The notes under the pieces: generated by a model
Databases searched by the model: none
What the model was told of the DNA's origin: nothing
What the model saw: only the letters and a program-made list of their open reading frames with translations
From: Vibrio pomeroyi
GTDB lineage: Bacteria; Pseudomonadota; Gammaproteobacteria; Enterobacterales; Vibrionaceae
Length of the DNA stretch: 64,000 bases
NCBI RefSeq assembly: GCF_024347595.1
Contig: NZ_AP025506.1
Location: 2,232,001 to 2,296,000, forward strand
Direction of reading: 5' to 3'
Translations under genes and position numbers: made by a program
Part shown: positions 1 to 7,918 of the stretch, one piece after another
Layout: every line of letters starts with the position of its first letter
How positions within the stretch are numbered: position 1 is the first letter of the stretch

Positions 1-235
1 CAACTGCCGAGGCGGTTTCGACTTTGATCGGGTTAACGGTGGTTTTCCGTTTTCGAAACTCCCAGATACCTGATAATCCGACCACGCCACTCAATGCGAT
101 ACCAATACCTAAAACGACTGGCTTAAAAGGCAATACTATTGCCGCCGTACTTAGTTGTTGAGCACAGAAATAAGACGCAACTATTACCAATATAAACAGA
201 GCAACCGGTGGTACTTTTAACTCAAGAAATCTCAT
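1..235 (-). CDS. isoprenylcysteine carboxylmethyltransferase-like membrane protein (5' part only)
   Basis: The gene starts at the ATG at 235, with a GGAAAG Shine-Dalgarno just upstream, and runs off the left edge, so only about 78 N-terminal residues are visible. They show two hydrophobic helices (about residues 9-30 and 38-58), then a basic stretch and the string T-T-V-N-P-I-K, where small bacterial isoprenylcysteine carboxylmethyltransferase/PEMT-type membrane methyltransferases usually read on to an R-N-P-M-Y motif. That motif and the SAM-binding C-terminus lie outside the window, so the family is inferred from the N-terminal pattern. It lies downstream of ydiJ on the same strand but is separated from it by a strong terminator, so it is probably transcribed independently. 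Confidence 0.5.
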   Translation of the reverse strand, partial: MRFLELKVPPVALFILVIVASYFCAQQLSTAAIVLPFKPVVLGIGIALSGVVGLSGIWEFRKRKTTVNPIKVETASAV

Positions 236-270
236 AGCTTTCCTTATTAACAATTCCATTGTTAGTTTAG

Positions 271-295
271 AAAAAAGCCCAGCAATTGCTGGGCT
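271..295 (-). terminator. rho-independent terminator of ydiJ
   Basis: A perfect 20-base palindrome at 276-295 (arms AGCCCAGCAA/TTGCTGGGCT) is followed on the minus strand by a run of T. It lies 7 bases past the end of ydiJ. Confidence 0.85.
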
Positions 296-302
296 AAATA
301 GT

Positions 303-3300
303 TTATAGAATTTTTGCGAGCGCCTGTAATGGATGGGCAAGCTTCTCACCCTCAAAACGCTTCACTTGGCTTCGGCAGGAATAACCCGTCACTAAGCAAC
401 GCTCTTTCGGCAAGTCCTGCATCCTTGGCTTCCAACTTAAACCGTATATGTCTTTCGACATTTGTAGCTTATCGACTTCGTGTCCAAAGGTACCCGCCAT
501 GCCACAACAGCCGACAGGAACGCTGGTAAGTGCAGCACCAAAGTGTTTGAAGATAACACCCCACTCTTTTTCAGCGTTTGGCATCTTGGTTTTCTCGGTA
601 CAGTGAGCGAATAAGTACCACATCTCTTCGCTTGCAGAACGCGCTTCAAAGTCACCGAGCGATGGCATTAACCATTCATGCACGGTGAGCACATCAAAGT
701 CGCCACGCTTATCCGCTAAGATCTCGACGTACTCATCTCGGTAACAAAGCACAAGTGCAGGGTCGACACCCACTAAAGGAATACCGATATCAGCGACCAT
801 CGACAAGAAATCAGACGTCGATTTAGCCTCACGTGCAAAACGGCTTAAGAAGCCTTTGATGTGCAGTGCTTTACCATTTGGCTTAAATGGCAGTAAGACC
901 GGAGTTTTGCCAAGCTTTTGAGCCAGAGTGACAAAGTCTTCAACCACCTCGGCATCATAGAAGCTAGTAAACGGGTCTTGGACGATCAATACATGCTGCT
1001 TCTTCTCTTCCGAAGAAAGCCCTTCAAGATATTGAATATCGAACAGTTGCAGCTCTTTGCTCGCCAGACGATTTTTCAGCGTAGGTACTGACATCAACGG
1101 TGCATCGACATAACCGACGGTTTTCGCTGTTGCAGATTGAACCCACTTTTGACCCAATGCAGCATTAACGACTTTTGGCGCTTTCGCCATTAGGGGCAGC
1201 ATGGTTTCAATGTTTGCCACCAAGTAATCTTTTGCTGGGCGTTGGTAACGTGAGTAATAGATATTTAAGAATCGTGAACGGAAACTCGGCACATCAACTT
1301 TGATCGGACACTGGCTCGCACACGCTTTACATGCAAGACAACCGTTCATTGCTTCGTGCACTTCGTGTGAGAAGTCGTACTCATGGCGTTTGTTCATCGT
1401 GTTACGAACACGTTCCACCATGGTTTTGACTGGTGTATTGTCCTTCAGCGCTTCTTGCTCTAAATCGAGAATATCGACGCCTTGTTCAGTTAGTTGACGT
1501 AACCATTCTCTTACTAAGCCTGCACGGCCTTTTGGAGAATGACGACGGTCAGCGGTCACTTTCATTGAAGGACACATTGGCGAGCTCGTATCGTAGTTAA
1601 AGCACAAACCGTTGCCGTTACATTCCATTGCTTGCTTAAAGCTGTCACGGACTTGAACGTCGATCTGACGATCATAGAAACCGCGCTTGGTGTCGGTGAC
1701 TTTCACCAATTCAGCGTCGCTTTCTAAAGGCGTGCAGATCTTGCCTGGGTTCATCTTGTTGTGTGGGTCGAATGCCGCTTTAACGCGTCTTAATTCGGTA
1801 AATAGCTCTTCACCGAAGAAGTCTGGACCATACTCAGAGCGAAAGCCTTTACCATGTTCGCCCCACATTAAGCCGCCGTATTTCGCCACCAGCTTAACCA
1901 CTTCATCAGAGACTTCGTGCATCAAGGCTTCTTGCATAGGATCACACAAGTCTAGGGCTGGGCGAACGTGCAGTACGCCTGCATCAACGTGACCAAACAT
2001 GCCGTAGTTCAACTCTTTTGAATCAAGTAAAACTCTGAATTCAGAGATGAAATCCGCCAAGTTTTCAGGTGGTACACAGGTATCTTCAGCAAAAGCGACA
2101 GGCTTAGCTCGGCCTTTCGCCGCACCTAATAGACCTACCGCTTTCTTGCGCATGTTGTAGATTCGGCCAATACTCGCCAAATCGCTACACACTTGGAAGC
2201 CAATCACGCCTGCTTCTTCGCTTTCAACCATGGTTTCAAGGCGTGCTGTCAGCGCTTGAACTTGTTGTTCAACTTCCGCTTCATCTTGGCCTGCAAACTC
2301 AACCATGTTGATGCCAAGCATTTCTTTGTTTGGAACATCAGTCAGCAAATCGCTCACGGTGTGCCAAACAATGTCTTGCTTCGCGAGGTTCAATACTCTT
2401 GAATCTACCGTTTCAACAGACAGTGCTTTCGCTTCAACCATGAACGGCGCATTGCGCAGCGCAGAGTCAAACGTATTGTATTTCACGTTAACCAGTGTGC
2501 GCGCTTTTGGAATCGGCGTTAGGTTGAGCTTTGCTTCTGTAATGAATGCTAAAGAACCTTCTGCACCACATAGGACACGAGTCAGGTCAAAGCTGTCATC
2601 TTGTTCATTGATTGCATTCTTTAGATCGTAACCTGTTAAGAAGCGGTTCAACGGAGGGAATTTATCTAAGATTTGAGCACGCTTGTCACGACAAACAGCC
2701 TCAGTTACCGCAAGTGCATGGTGAGCAAATTCACCTTCATCAGGCAAGCCATGTGATAAATCAGATTCTAGACATGAACCGTCTGCGAAGACCGCTTGCA
2801 GCGACAACACGTGATCAGACGTTTTGCCGTACTTCAATGACCCTTGGCCAGAAGCATCGGTGTTTATCATGCCACCCAAGGTTGCTCGGTTACTGGTTGA
2901 TAGATCAGGAGAGAAAAAGTAACCATAAGGGCGAACTGCATCGTTCAATTGGTCTTTAACGACACCAGACTGAACTCTTACCCAGCCTTCTTTCTCGTTA
3001 ATCTCAAGAACCTTATTCATGTAGCGTGATAGGTCAACCACAACACCTTTTGTTAAGGATTGTCCGTTGGTTCCGGTACCACCACCACGAGGGGAAAAAG
3101 TCACGCGTTCGTAAGCAGATTTAGAACCCACTTTGCCGAGCAGTACAACGTCTTGAGTTGTTTTAGGAAGGATGACCGCCTGCGGTAATTGCTGATAGAC
3201 GCTGTTATCAGTCGCCACAGCCAAACGGCTAGAATATTGAGATTCAATGTCGCCAGTAAAGCCCGCTGTTTTTAGTTCATCTAAAAAGCGTACGACAACT

Positions 3301-3338
3301 GGATCGACATCAGCATTGAGTTGAAGTCTTGGTAACAT
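303..3338 (-). CDS. ydiJ: FAD-binding and Fe-S oxidoreductase YdiJ (D-2-hydroxyglutarate dehydrogenase type)
   Basis: A 1011-residue fusion protein close in size to E. coli YdiJ. The N-terminal half is a GlcD-like FAD-binding oxidase: the FAD loop S-P-R-G-G-G-T-G-T-N-G lies near residues 82-92, and the linked-oxidase C-terminal domain follows. The second half carries a cysteine cluster C-N-G-N-G-L-C...M-C-P near 572-592, a ferredoxin-like C-L-A-C-K-A-C-A-S-Q-C-P near 666-677, and a C-terminal Cys-rich (CCG-type) domain with G-C-C-G-M-A-G near 946. Members oxidise D-2-hydroxy acids using FAD and iron-sulfur centres; E. coli YdiJ has been described as a D-2-hydroxyglutarate dehydrogenase, which I infer here from the shared architecture. 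It is a single-gene unit with its own terminator, divergent from the DUF3334 gene across about 220 bases. Confidence 0.88.
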   Translation of the reverse strand: MLPRLQLNADVDPVVVRFLDELKTAGFTGDIESQYSSRLAVATDNSVYQQLPQAVILPKTTQDVVLLGKVGSKSAYERVTFSPRGGGTGTNGQSLTKGVVVDLSRYMNKVLEINEKEGWVRVQSGVVKDQLNDAVRPYGYFFSPDLSTSNRATLGGMINTDASGQGSLKYGKTSDHVLSLQAVFADGSCLESDLSHGLPDEGEFAHHALAVTEAVCRDKRAQILDKFPPLNRFLTGYDLKNAINEQDDSFDLTRVLCGAEGSLAFITEAKLNLTPIPKARTLVNVKYNTFDSALRNAPFMVEAKALSVETVDSRVLNLAKQDIVWHTVSDLLTDVPNKEMLGINMVEFAGQDEAEVEQQVQALTARLETMVESEEAGVIGFQVCSDLASIGRIYNMRKKAVGLLGAAKGRAKPVAFAEDTCVPPENLADFISEFRVLLDSKELNYGMFGHVDAGVLHVRPALDLCDPMQEALMHEVSDEVVKLVAKYGGLMWGEHGKGFRSEYGPDFFGEELFTELRRVKAAFDPHNKMNPGKICTPLESDAELVKVTDTKRGFYDRQIDVQVRDSFKQAMECNGNGLCFNYDTSSPMCPSMKVTADRRHSPKGRAGLVREWLRQLTEQGVDILDLEQEALKDNTPVKTMVERVRNTMNKRHEYDFSHEVHEAMNGCLACKACASQCPIKVDVPSFRSRFLNIYYSRYQRPAKDYLVANIETMLPLMAKAPKVVNAALGQKWVQSATAKTVGYVDAPLMSVPTLKNRLASKELQLFDIQYLEGLSSEEKKQHVLIVQDPFTSFYDAEVVEDFVTLAQKLGKTPVLLPFKPNGKALHIKGFLSRFAREAKSTSDFLSMVADIGIPLVGVDPALVLCYRDEYVEILADKRGDFDVLTVHEWLMPSLGDFEARSASEEMWYLFAHCTEKTKMPNAEKEWGVIFKHFGAALTSVPVGCCGMAGTFGHEVDKLQMSKDIYGLSWKPRMQDLPKERCLVTGYSCRSQVKRFEGEKLAHPLQALAKIL

Positions 3339-3560
3339 TTGCTTCCTGCCCCTACTTCGCTGATCCTATCAGCATTGGGTTATCTGAGATTTTTAATAAT
3401 TTTCTTTGAATTTCGTCACTTTACTACTATTAAGATCATATAAAAAGGTGATCAAATCAGAATCTCAGTGCAAGAATGGAGAAATAGTCACTTTCGTCTT
3501 AATTCGGTAGTAATATACTGAATAACATTTTGTTTAAGACATCTCCATGAGCACATCACA

Positions 3561-4244
3561 ATGAAAAAAAACAAAACAGTCACAACTGAAGATATTCTTC
3601 TTAAGCTATGCCAATCAGTCTCAAGCGTACTCACTTCAGCGACGGCTTCTCAGGTGTCCTATTCAGCCATGGTTCAAAAGATCAACAAGACGAGTCTGAA
3701 GCCAGATTTCGGTTGTTTCGTTCTTTTTGACGGCGGTTTTTCTGGTCTTGTTGTTATCAATTTTACGTCGAAAGCAGCACTAGAGATCTATACCAATTAC
3801 ATGCGTAACATGGGCATGCCTGAAAATGAGCTAGCCGTGCTGCATACGTCAGATGAAGTGGGCGATGTATTAGGCGAATTGATGAACCAACTGGTGGGTG
3901 ATTTCACCAATAAAATCCGTAAAGAGCTACAAACCAACATCACTCAAAACCAACCGAAGATGCTAGCACTGAACAAGCAAGTAAACCTTTCTGTTGATAC
4001 CAATCTCGATCGCCCACAAGCTCGTCGTGTTACCTTCTCGACTCAAAACAACAACATCTTCTACCTCGAGCTTGCTATGGATAAGACAGAATTCATCCAA
4101 TTGGAAGAATTTGAAATTGCAGAAGACGAGTGTCCAGATAGCATCCTAGAAGCGACTCAGAAAAAAATGCAGGAAGAGAACAAACCAGCACAAAGCTCAG
4201 GCAACGATTCAGCAGCAGATCTGCTCGATGAACTGGGTATCTAG
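3561..4244 (+). CDS. DUF3334 protein; probable CheC/CheX-family CheY-P phosphatase with a CheZ-like tail
   Basis: A 227-residue soluble acidic protein that I recognise as a Vibrio DUF3334 family member. The helix at residues 98-120 carries D102-x3-E106-x2-N109, and P132 follows exactly 22 residues after N109. This is the (D/S)-x3-E-x2-N-x22-P signature of CheC/CheX/FliY phosphatases, whose Glu and Asn act on phospho-CheY. The C-terminus is a flexible Ser/Gln/Asn-rich linker ending in A-D-L-L-D-E-L-G-I, very like the CheY-docking C-terminus of CheZ (D-D-L-L-D-S-L-G-F). The family name is known; the phosphatase role is my inference. No chemotaxis gene is adjacent. A five-codon reading frame (ATG at 3547) ends across the start codon, so translation may be coupled. 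A strong terminator follows. Confidence 0.8.
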   Translation: MKKNKTVTTEDILLKLCQSVSSVLTSATASQVSYSAMVQKINKTSLKPDFGCFVLFDGGFSGLVVINFTSKAALEIYTNYMRNMGMPENELAVLHTSDEVGDVLGELMNQLVGDFTNKIRKELQTNITQNQPKMLALNKQVNLSVDTNLDRPQARRVTFSTQNNNIFYLELAMDKTEFIQLEEFEIAEDECPDSILEATQKKMQEENKPAQSSGNDSAADLLDELGI

Positions 4245-4283
4245 TTTGCGAATGCTCTAGTCATTCTAAAAAACTGTGTCACT

Positions 4284-4313
4284 AACGCCATCTATCTTCT
4301 TGATGGCGTTTTT
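4284..4313 (+). terminator. rho-independent terminator after the DUF3334 gene
   Basis: Stem AACGCCATC/GATGGCGTT (4284-4292 with 4302-4310), 9-base loop, then a T-rich tail. Confidence 0.85.
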
Positions 4314-4453
4314 GTTTATGTAACCAAGCTGCCTTTTACTTTCCTATCTTAACCGCCTCACTTGTGCCTCAAACGAGTTTTGCCTTTCTGTTACCAGCGA
4401 AAACATGTAAAATGTCGGACTTTTAAAAATTTGCGGTAATGATTAAGTAGTCG

Positions 4454-5143
4454 ATGGATAAGAAAAAAGCCCTAAAGAAAATTGCCAAGTGTCTTGAGCT
4501 TGGAAATTCTGCGAACGTCAATGAAGCTGCCAATGCGATAAAAATGGCGCATAACTTGATGCTGAAATATGGTCTCGAAAAAGACGATATTGAATTTATC
4601 AAGATGGGGAAAACTCAATCCACTCACCTGTTACCTGCAAATATCAGTTCTACACTGCTGCGTGTTATTCGCGGTATCAACACCAAGTTTGGCGTAGAAG
4701 CCGTATTGCTAAACCACAAAGGCCTCAAGCGTGTTGAGTTCATTGGTGAAGCCGATCGCGCAATCTTCGCTGCCTTCGCTTTCGATATCATTTATCGTGA
4801 ACTGAATGAGCACACTGGCCAATTCAGAAATAGCTTTGCTGGTTCAGGTACAGGTTCTTTAGAAGTGACACGTCGTGTGAACTCGTTTGTTTCAGGCTGG
4901 GTTGAAGGTGCGCTTGAGAAGCTGCCGACTATTACTCCAGATGACGAGTCGAACAACAAGATCAATAACTACATTGATAAAGAATTCAAAAATATCGACC
5001 GCGAAACCTTCAAACAACAACTCAGAGAAGCGATGAAAAATCTTACCGCCGATTATGAAGTTGGCCTGAAGAAAGGTCGTAAATTGTCTGTTAATCGACC
5101 AGTTGCCGGCGCCCAGGCAGCTAAAAAGATAACTAAATCATAG
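4454..5143 (+). CDS. DUF2786 domain protein
   Basis: A 229-residue basic soluble protein. Residues 1-45 match the DUF2786 pattern: short helices rich in Lys/Ala, with L-E-L-G-N-S-A-N-x-N-E-A-A-N-A and then M-x-K-Y-G-L. The middle part (about 60-160) is the conserved partner region usually found with DUF2786, and the C-terminal 60 residues are helical, lysine-rich and end in a basic tail. No catalytic motif or membrane segment is visible. The molecular function of the family is unknown to me. It stands alone between the DUF3334 terminator and the OmpA-like lipoprotein gene, and its codon use looks like that of its neighbours. Confidence 0.75.
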   Translation: MDKKKALKKIAKCLELGNSANVNEAANAIKMAHNLMLKYGLEKDDIEFIKMGKTQSTHLLPANISSTLLRVIRGINTKFGVEAVLLNHKGLKRVEFIGEADRAIFAAFAFDIIYRELNEHTGQFRNSFAGSGTGSLEVTRRVNSFVSGWVEGALEKLPTITPDDESNNKINNYIDKEFKNIDRETFKQQLREAMKNLTADYEVGLKKGRKLSVNRPVAGAQAAKKITKS

Positions 5144-5256
5144 AGCCGCTTTACATTGCTTCAACGTATTGATAAAAACCATCAATAAGATTTACAGGAC
5201 TATGTTTGTCATTCGAATTCATTTGTTTGACAGAAGTACATGATGGAGAAAATACG

Positions 5257-5922
5257 TTGAAAAAAATCACACTAGCCCTAGCGCTTGCTATCGCTTTAAC
5301 GGGTTGTCAGGCAACTCAACGCCAAAACGCAACAACTGGCGAATCTGAGACGAACTCTGCAACTCAAGGCGCTCTAATTGGTGCACTTGCTGGTGCCGTT
5401 GCTGGTGCTGCTACCGGTGACTCTAAAGACCGTGGTAAACGTGCACTTATTGGTGCAGCAGGCGGTGCGGCTGTTGGCGGTGGTATTGGTTACTACTTTG
5501 ACCGACAAGAAGCAGCACTTCGTGAAGAGCTAATGAACTCTGGCGTTCAAGTAGAACGTGTTGGTGAGAATCAACTTCTACTTCGCCTAGAAAACGGCAT
5601 CGGCTTTGATTCTGGTTCTTACGCTTTGGAATCAAGCATTCACAACACACTTCGCGGCGTTGCGCGTATCCTGGTTGAATACCCAGACACAAGCCTAGTG
5701 ATCGAAGGTCACACGGACAGCACTGGCAGTGAGTCGACTAACCAAATCCTTTCTGAGCGTCGTGCTGAATCTGTTCGTGCATTCTTGATCTCTCAAGATG
5801 TAGCAGCAGGTCGTGCTATTGCTCGTGGTAATGGTGAACGTTACCCTCTATGTGATAACAACACGTCTCAAGGTCGTGCTTGTAACCGTCGCGTAGAAAT
5901 TCAAATCTTGCCGCTTAAGTAG
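5257..5922 (+). CDS. OmpA-family outer-membrane lipoprotein with glycine zipper (YiaD-like)
   Basis: The TTG at 5257 is preferred because GGAG lies 8 bases upstream and the product then begins M-K-K-I-T-L-A-L-A-L, a signal peptide ending in the lipobox L-T-G-C17. A longer frame from 5206 would put 17 irrelevant residues before it. The mature 221-residue precursor has a glycine-zipper segment (about 37-80: repeated G-A-L-I-G-A, G-A-A-G-G-A-A-V-G-G-G) and a C-terminal OmpA-like peptidoglycan-binding domain (about 105-221) with G-H-T-D-S-T-G and L-S-E-R-R-A-x-S-V. It should be a lipid-anchored envelope protein that tethers the outer membrane to peptidoglycan. It is like E. coli YiaD in layout. 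The stop codon is followed by an unusual long-range stem. Confidence 0.88.
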   Translation: MKKITLALALAIALTGCQATQRQNATTGESETNSATQGALIGALAGAVAGAATGDSKDRGKRALIGAAGGAAVGGGIGYYFDRQEAALREELMNSGVQVERVGENQLLLRLENGIGFDSGSYALESSIHNTLRGVARILVEYPDTSLVIEGHTDSTGSESTNQILSERRAESVRAFLISQDVAAGRAIARGNGERYPLCDNNTSQGRACNRRVEIQILPLK

Positions 5923-5929
5923 CACGATT

Positions 5930-6065
5930 AAAGCCCAGTCGCCTTTATCTATTGAATTAACCACTATATAGTTGTTTGTCAGTTGTCGCGCTTGTCTCAA
6001 ACGTTACAACCTAATTAACAGCCACATAGCATATTCATATTGATATATCGGCACTGGGCTTTTTT
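5930..6065 (+). other. terminator-like stem whose arms are about 113 bases apart
   Basis: The arms AAAGCCCAGT (5930-5939) and ACTGGGCTTT (6053-6062) are exactly complementary and the second runs into six T, as in a normal terminator. A further GCC/GGC pairing extends the stem past one bulge. The same arms form a compact terminator after trxB (32137-32165), so this copy looks like a terminator whose loop has been opened by about 110 bases. The interior includes a smaller possible stem (GTTGT near 5972 with ACAAC near 6006). It may be a structured RNA or a long-loop terminator. Confidence 0.4.
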
Positions 6066-6079
6066 ACGAGACTTATCTT

Positions 6080-7195
6080 TTGCTTATCCTATCCAACTTT
6101 CTGTCATCATCGCCTCTAAGAACTCTGCTTCTTACCTTCATCTTTGCCACGATACAGCTGTTCTCGACACATTTGGTTCATGCAGAAAGTAGCCCTCAGC
6201 AGCCACTAGATTCACAACCTCAAGACCCTGCCTCTCAATACCAATTGGCGCAAGCGTATGAATTGGGAACCGATGTGCCTAAAAATATCGACGACGCATT
6301 CTATTGGTACTCGCAATCTGCAGACAATGGCAATGCAGCTGCGCAATTTAAACTCGGCGAGTGGTACTTGGCAGGTACAAGTGTCGAGCAAGACAACAAA
6401 CAAGCCTTAGAGTGGTTCATCAAAGCAGCACTGCAAGGCAACAAGCAAGCGCCTCTAGAAGTCGCCAAGATCTACGAATCCTCGCTTGATAAGGAGCTCC
6501 TTCAACCACTAGACGAGGCGCAACTATGGTATGAAGCCGCTTTAAAAGACAACCCGCATGGAGAAGATGGCTACAACCGTATTCTAGAAGCACAATTCAA
6601 CCAGCAACGTGCCAAGCAGATCTCTTCAATAGAACAGCTCGATGACAGCATCGACTCTGAAATAGACAGCAGTCAGGGGTTACCTCAGCAAGTGCAATCT
6701 AGCCAAATTCAATCTGACCAAATGCTATCTGACCCAGCGACACGCTCTAACCTCTCCAGTTCTAACCTAACCAGCTCTGACTATATGATTGGTGCTGCGT
6801 TGGCCTTACTGATTGCGATCGTGAGTATCAGCGCGACTCTGGTGATCTCGCGAAAGAGACAGGTGCTCAAGTCTGGCGAATTGAATCAGCAACAACAGAC
6901 GCTTGAAGCGCAGCTTAGCTCGAAGGATTTCACCATTAAGCAGCAAAAGCGTCAGCTTCAAACCATTTATCACGAATTGAAGAAGCAGAAAAACAGCAAA
7001 AGCCTAAATCAATTACAAGTGGCTTGTGCTCTTTTTGGGTACACACCGAGTTCAATCCCTGACCAAAAAAGCATCAAAGTTCGATACAAACAACTCTCGA
7101 AAATTTATCATCCTGATGGTCATGGATGTGACGAAGAAATGAAACGTTTGAACAATGCGCTAAAAACCATTTTACAAAGTGTTACAAAATCGTAA
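6080..7195 (+). CDS. membrane-anchored Sel1-repeat protein with C-terminal J domain
   Basis: A 371-residue protein starting at a TTG (no usable ATG nearby; weak GAG-type ribosome site). In order: a signal sequence (about 1-35), Sel1-like repeats (about 51-135, with the A-x-x-W-Y/F-x-x-A-A-x-x-G pattern), a Ser/Gln-rich spacer (180-233), a transmembrane helix (236-257), a basic stop-transfer and Gln-rich coiled coil (262-305), and a C-terminal J-like domain (about 315-370) with the H-P-D motif at 344-346. The Sel1 part should be periplasmic and the J domain cytoplasmic, where J proteins stimulate DnaK. The topology and DnaK link are inference from the order of segments. It is transcribed in the same direction as the OmpA-like lipoprotein, beyond the long-range stem. 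Confidence 0.75.
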   Translation: MLILSNFLSSSPLRTLLLTFIFATIQLFSTHLVHAESSPQQPLDSQPQDPASQYQLAQAYELGTDVPKNIDDAFYWYSQSADNGNAAAQFKLGEWYLAGTSVEQDNKQALEWFIKAALQGNKQAPLEVAKIYESSLDKELLQPLDEAQLWYEAALKDNPHGEDGYNRILEAQFNQQRAKQISSIEQLDDSIDSEIDSSQGLPQQVQSSQIQSDQMLSDPATRSNLSSSNLTSSDYMIGAALALLIAIVSISATLVISRKRQVLKSGELNQQQQTLEAQLSSKDFTIKQQKRQLQTIYHELKKQKNSKSLNQLQVACALFGYTPSSIPDQKSIKVRYKQLSKIYHPDGHGCDEEMKRLNNALKTILQSVTKS

Positions 7196-7360
7196 ACAAG
7201 CACACACCTTTGGCTTTCCAATTCACGGAGATATCGATTTTATTGGTGTTGCAATCGATCACCTTCTCAAAAACGGGTAACAAACTATTAACTAATGGGT
7301 CTTACTTGTGTCATAATTTGCGCCGAAAATACACCTGACATATACAGGTGAGGAGAGAAT

Positions 7361-7549
7361 ATGTTCACAATAGAAGGCGTTTGTGATTGGTGCAAAAAGC
7401 CAAGCCTAGTAAAAAAACACGACTACCTAGATGGTAAGTGTCATCATGCATGTAAAGAGTGCAATGATATTGCAACCATTGATGTTCGCCAGTTCAATAT
7501 TGGTGAAATGGAAATGAGAGCAAAACTCTCCCAAGCAACACTGAGATAA
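7361..7549 (+). CDS. small cysteine-rich putative zinc-binding protein, 62 aa
   Basis: A short gene with a strong ribosome-binding site (GAGGAGAG, 8 bases before the ATG) and its own terminator, so it is very likely real. The product has C8-x2-C11 and C27-x3-C31-x2-C34, a pattern typical of a small zinc ribbon, plus two histidines at 28-29. The C-terminal half is a plain helix. I do not recognise the family. There is no sequence sign of transfer. Confidence 0.7.
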   Translation: MFTIEGVCDWCKKPSLVKKHDYLDGKCHHACKECNDIATIDVRQFNIGEMEMRAKLSQATLR

Positions 7550-7570
7550 GTTACACCGTTGAAATATAAG

Positions 7571-7593
7571 AAAGCGCCCAAGGCGCTTTTTTT
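7571..7593 (+). terminator. rho-independent terminator after the 62-aa gene
   Basis: Stem AAAGCGCC/GGCGCTTT with a CAA loop followed by seven T. Confidence 0.9.
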
Positions 7594-7604
7594 GTATCTG
7601 GGAT

Positions 7605-7668
7605 TTATCTTCTTATCTTCTTATCTTCTTATCTTCTTATCTTCTTATCTTCTTATCTTCTTATCTTC
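7605..7668 (+). repeat. octanucleotide microsatellite (TTATCTTC)x8
   Basis: Eight perfect head-to-tail copies of TTATCTTC fill 7605-7668. The tract lies between the terminator of the 62-aa gene and sulA, about 250 bases before the sulA start. It is not within a convincing gene. The copy number is expected to vary by slippage. Confidence 0.95.
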
Positions 7669-7721
7669 TATACAGGTGTATACAGTACTTTTCTGTAAAA
7701 ACCACTGTGTACACCTGTATA
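7669..7721. repeat. 17-base inverted repeat next to the microsatellite
   Basis: Arms 7669-7685 (TATACAGGTGTATACAG) and 7705-7721 (CTGTGTACACCTGTATA) are complementary over 17 bases with a single G-T pair, separated by 19 bases. It could form a hairpin or be a protein-binding site; it has no T tail. It abuts the octamer tract directly. Confidence 0.75.
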
Positions 7722-7879
7722 AAGCTCACATTTCTTCAACTTATGAGACAAAACAACAAATTCATTCGAATTTAATTTAGACAATAATTTCAATTACTTA
7801 AGTTAAAACCATCCCCTTACCTGTGCAAAATCGTCCAATAATCCCACAAAAAACGCTTGATCTTATAAGCAACAAAAAC

Positions 7880-7899
7880 TACTGTATACACATACAGCA
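7880..7899 (+). promoter_or_regulatory. LexA (SOS) box of sulA
   Basis: TACTGTATACACATACAGCA contains the required CTGT-N8-ACAG core at 7882-7897 and matches most of the enterobacterial/Vibrio consensus. It ends 19 bases before the sulA ATG, the usual place for LexA repression. Confidence 0.88.
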
Positions 7900-7918
7900 T
7901 GTATATAAGGACAGCAAA

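Noticed and set aside
303..3338. Many open frames of 60-115 codons opposite or within ydiJ and other long genes
   Set aside because: They lie wholly inside recognised genes, lack ribosome sites and have shadow-frame composition.
7605..7668. CRISPR array
   Set aside because: The eight units are contiguous with no spacers and are only 8 bases long.
7559..7780. 73-codon frame spanning the octamer tract
   Set aside because: It begins inside a terminator stem and most of its sequence is the translated microsatellite, giving repeated F-L-S-S-Y-L-L-I. No ribosome site.
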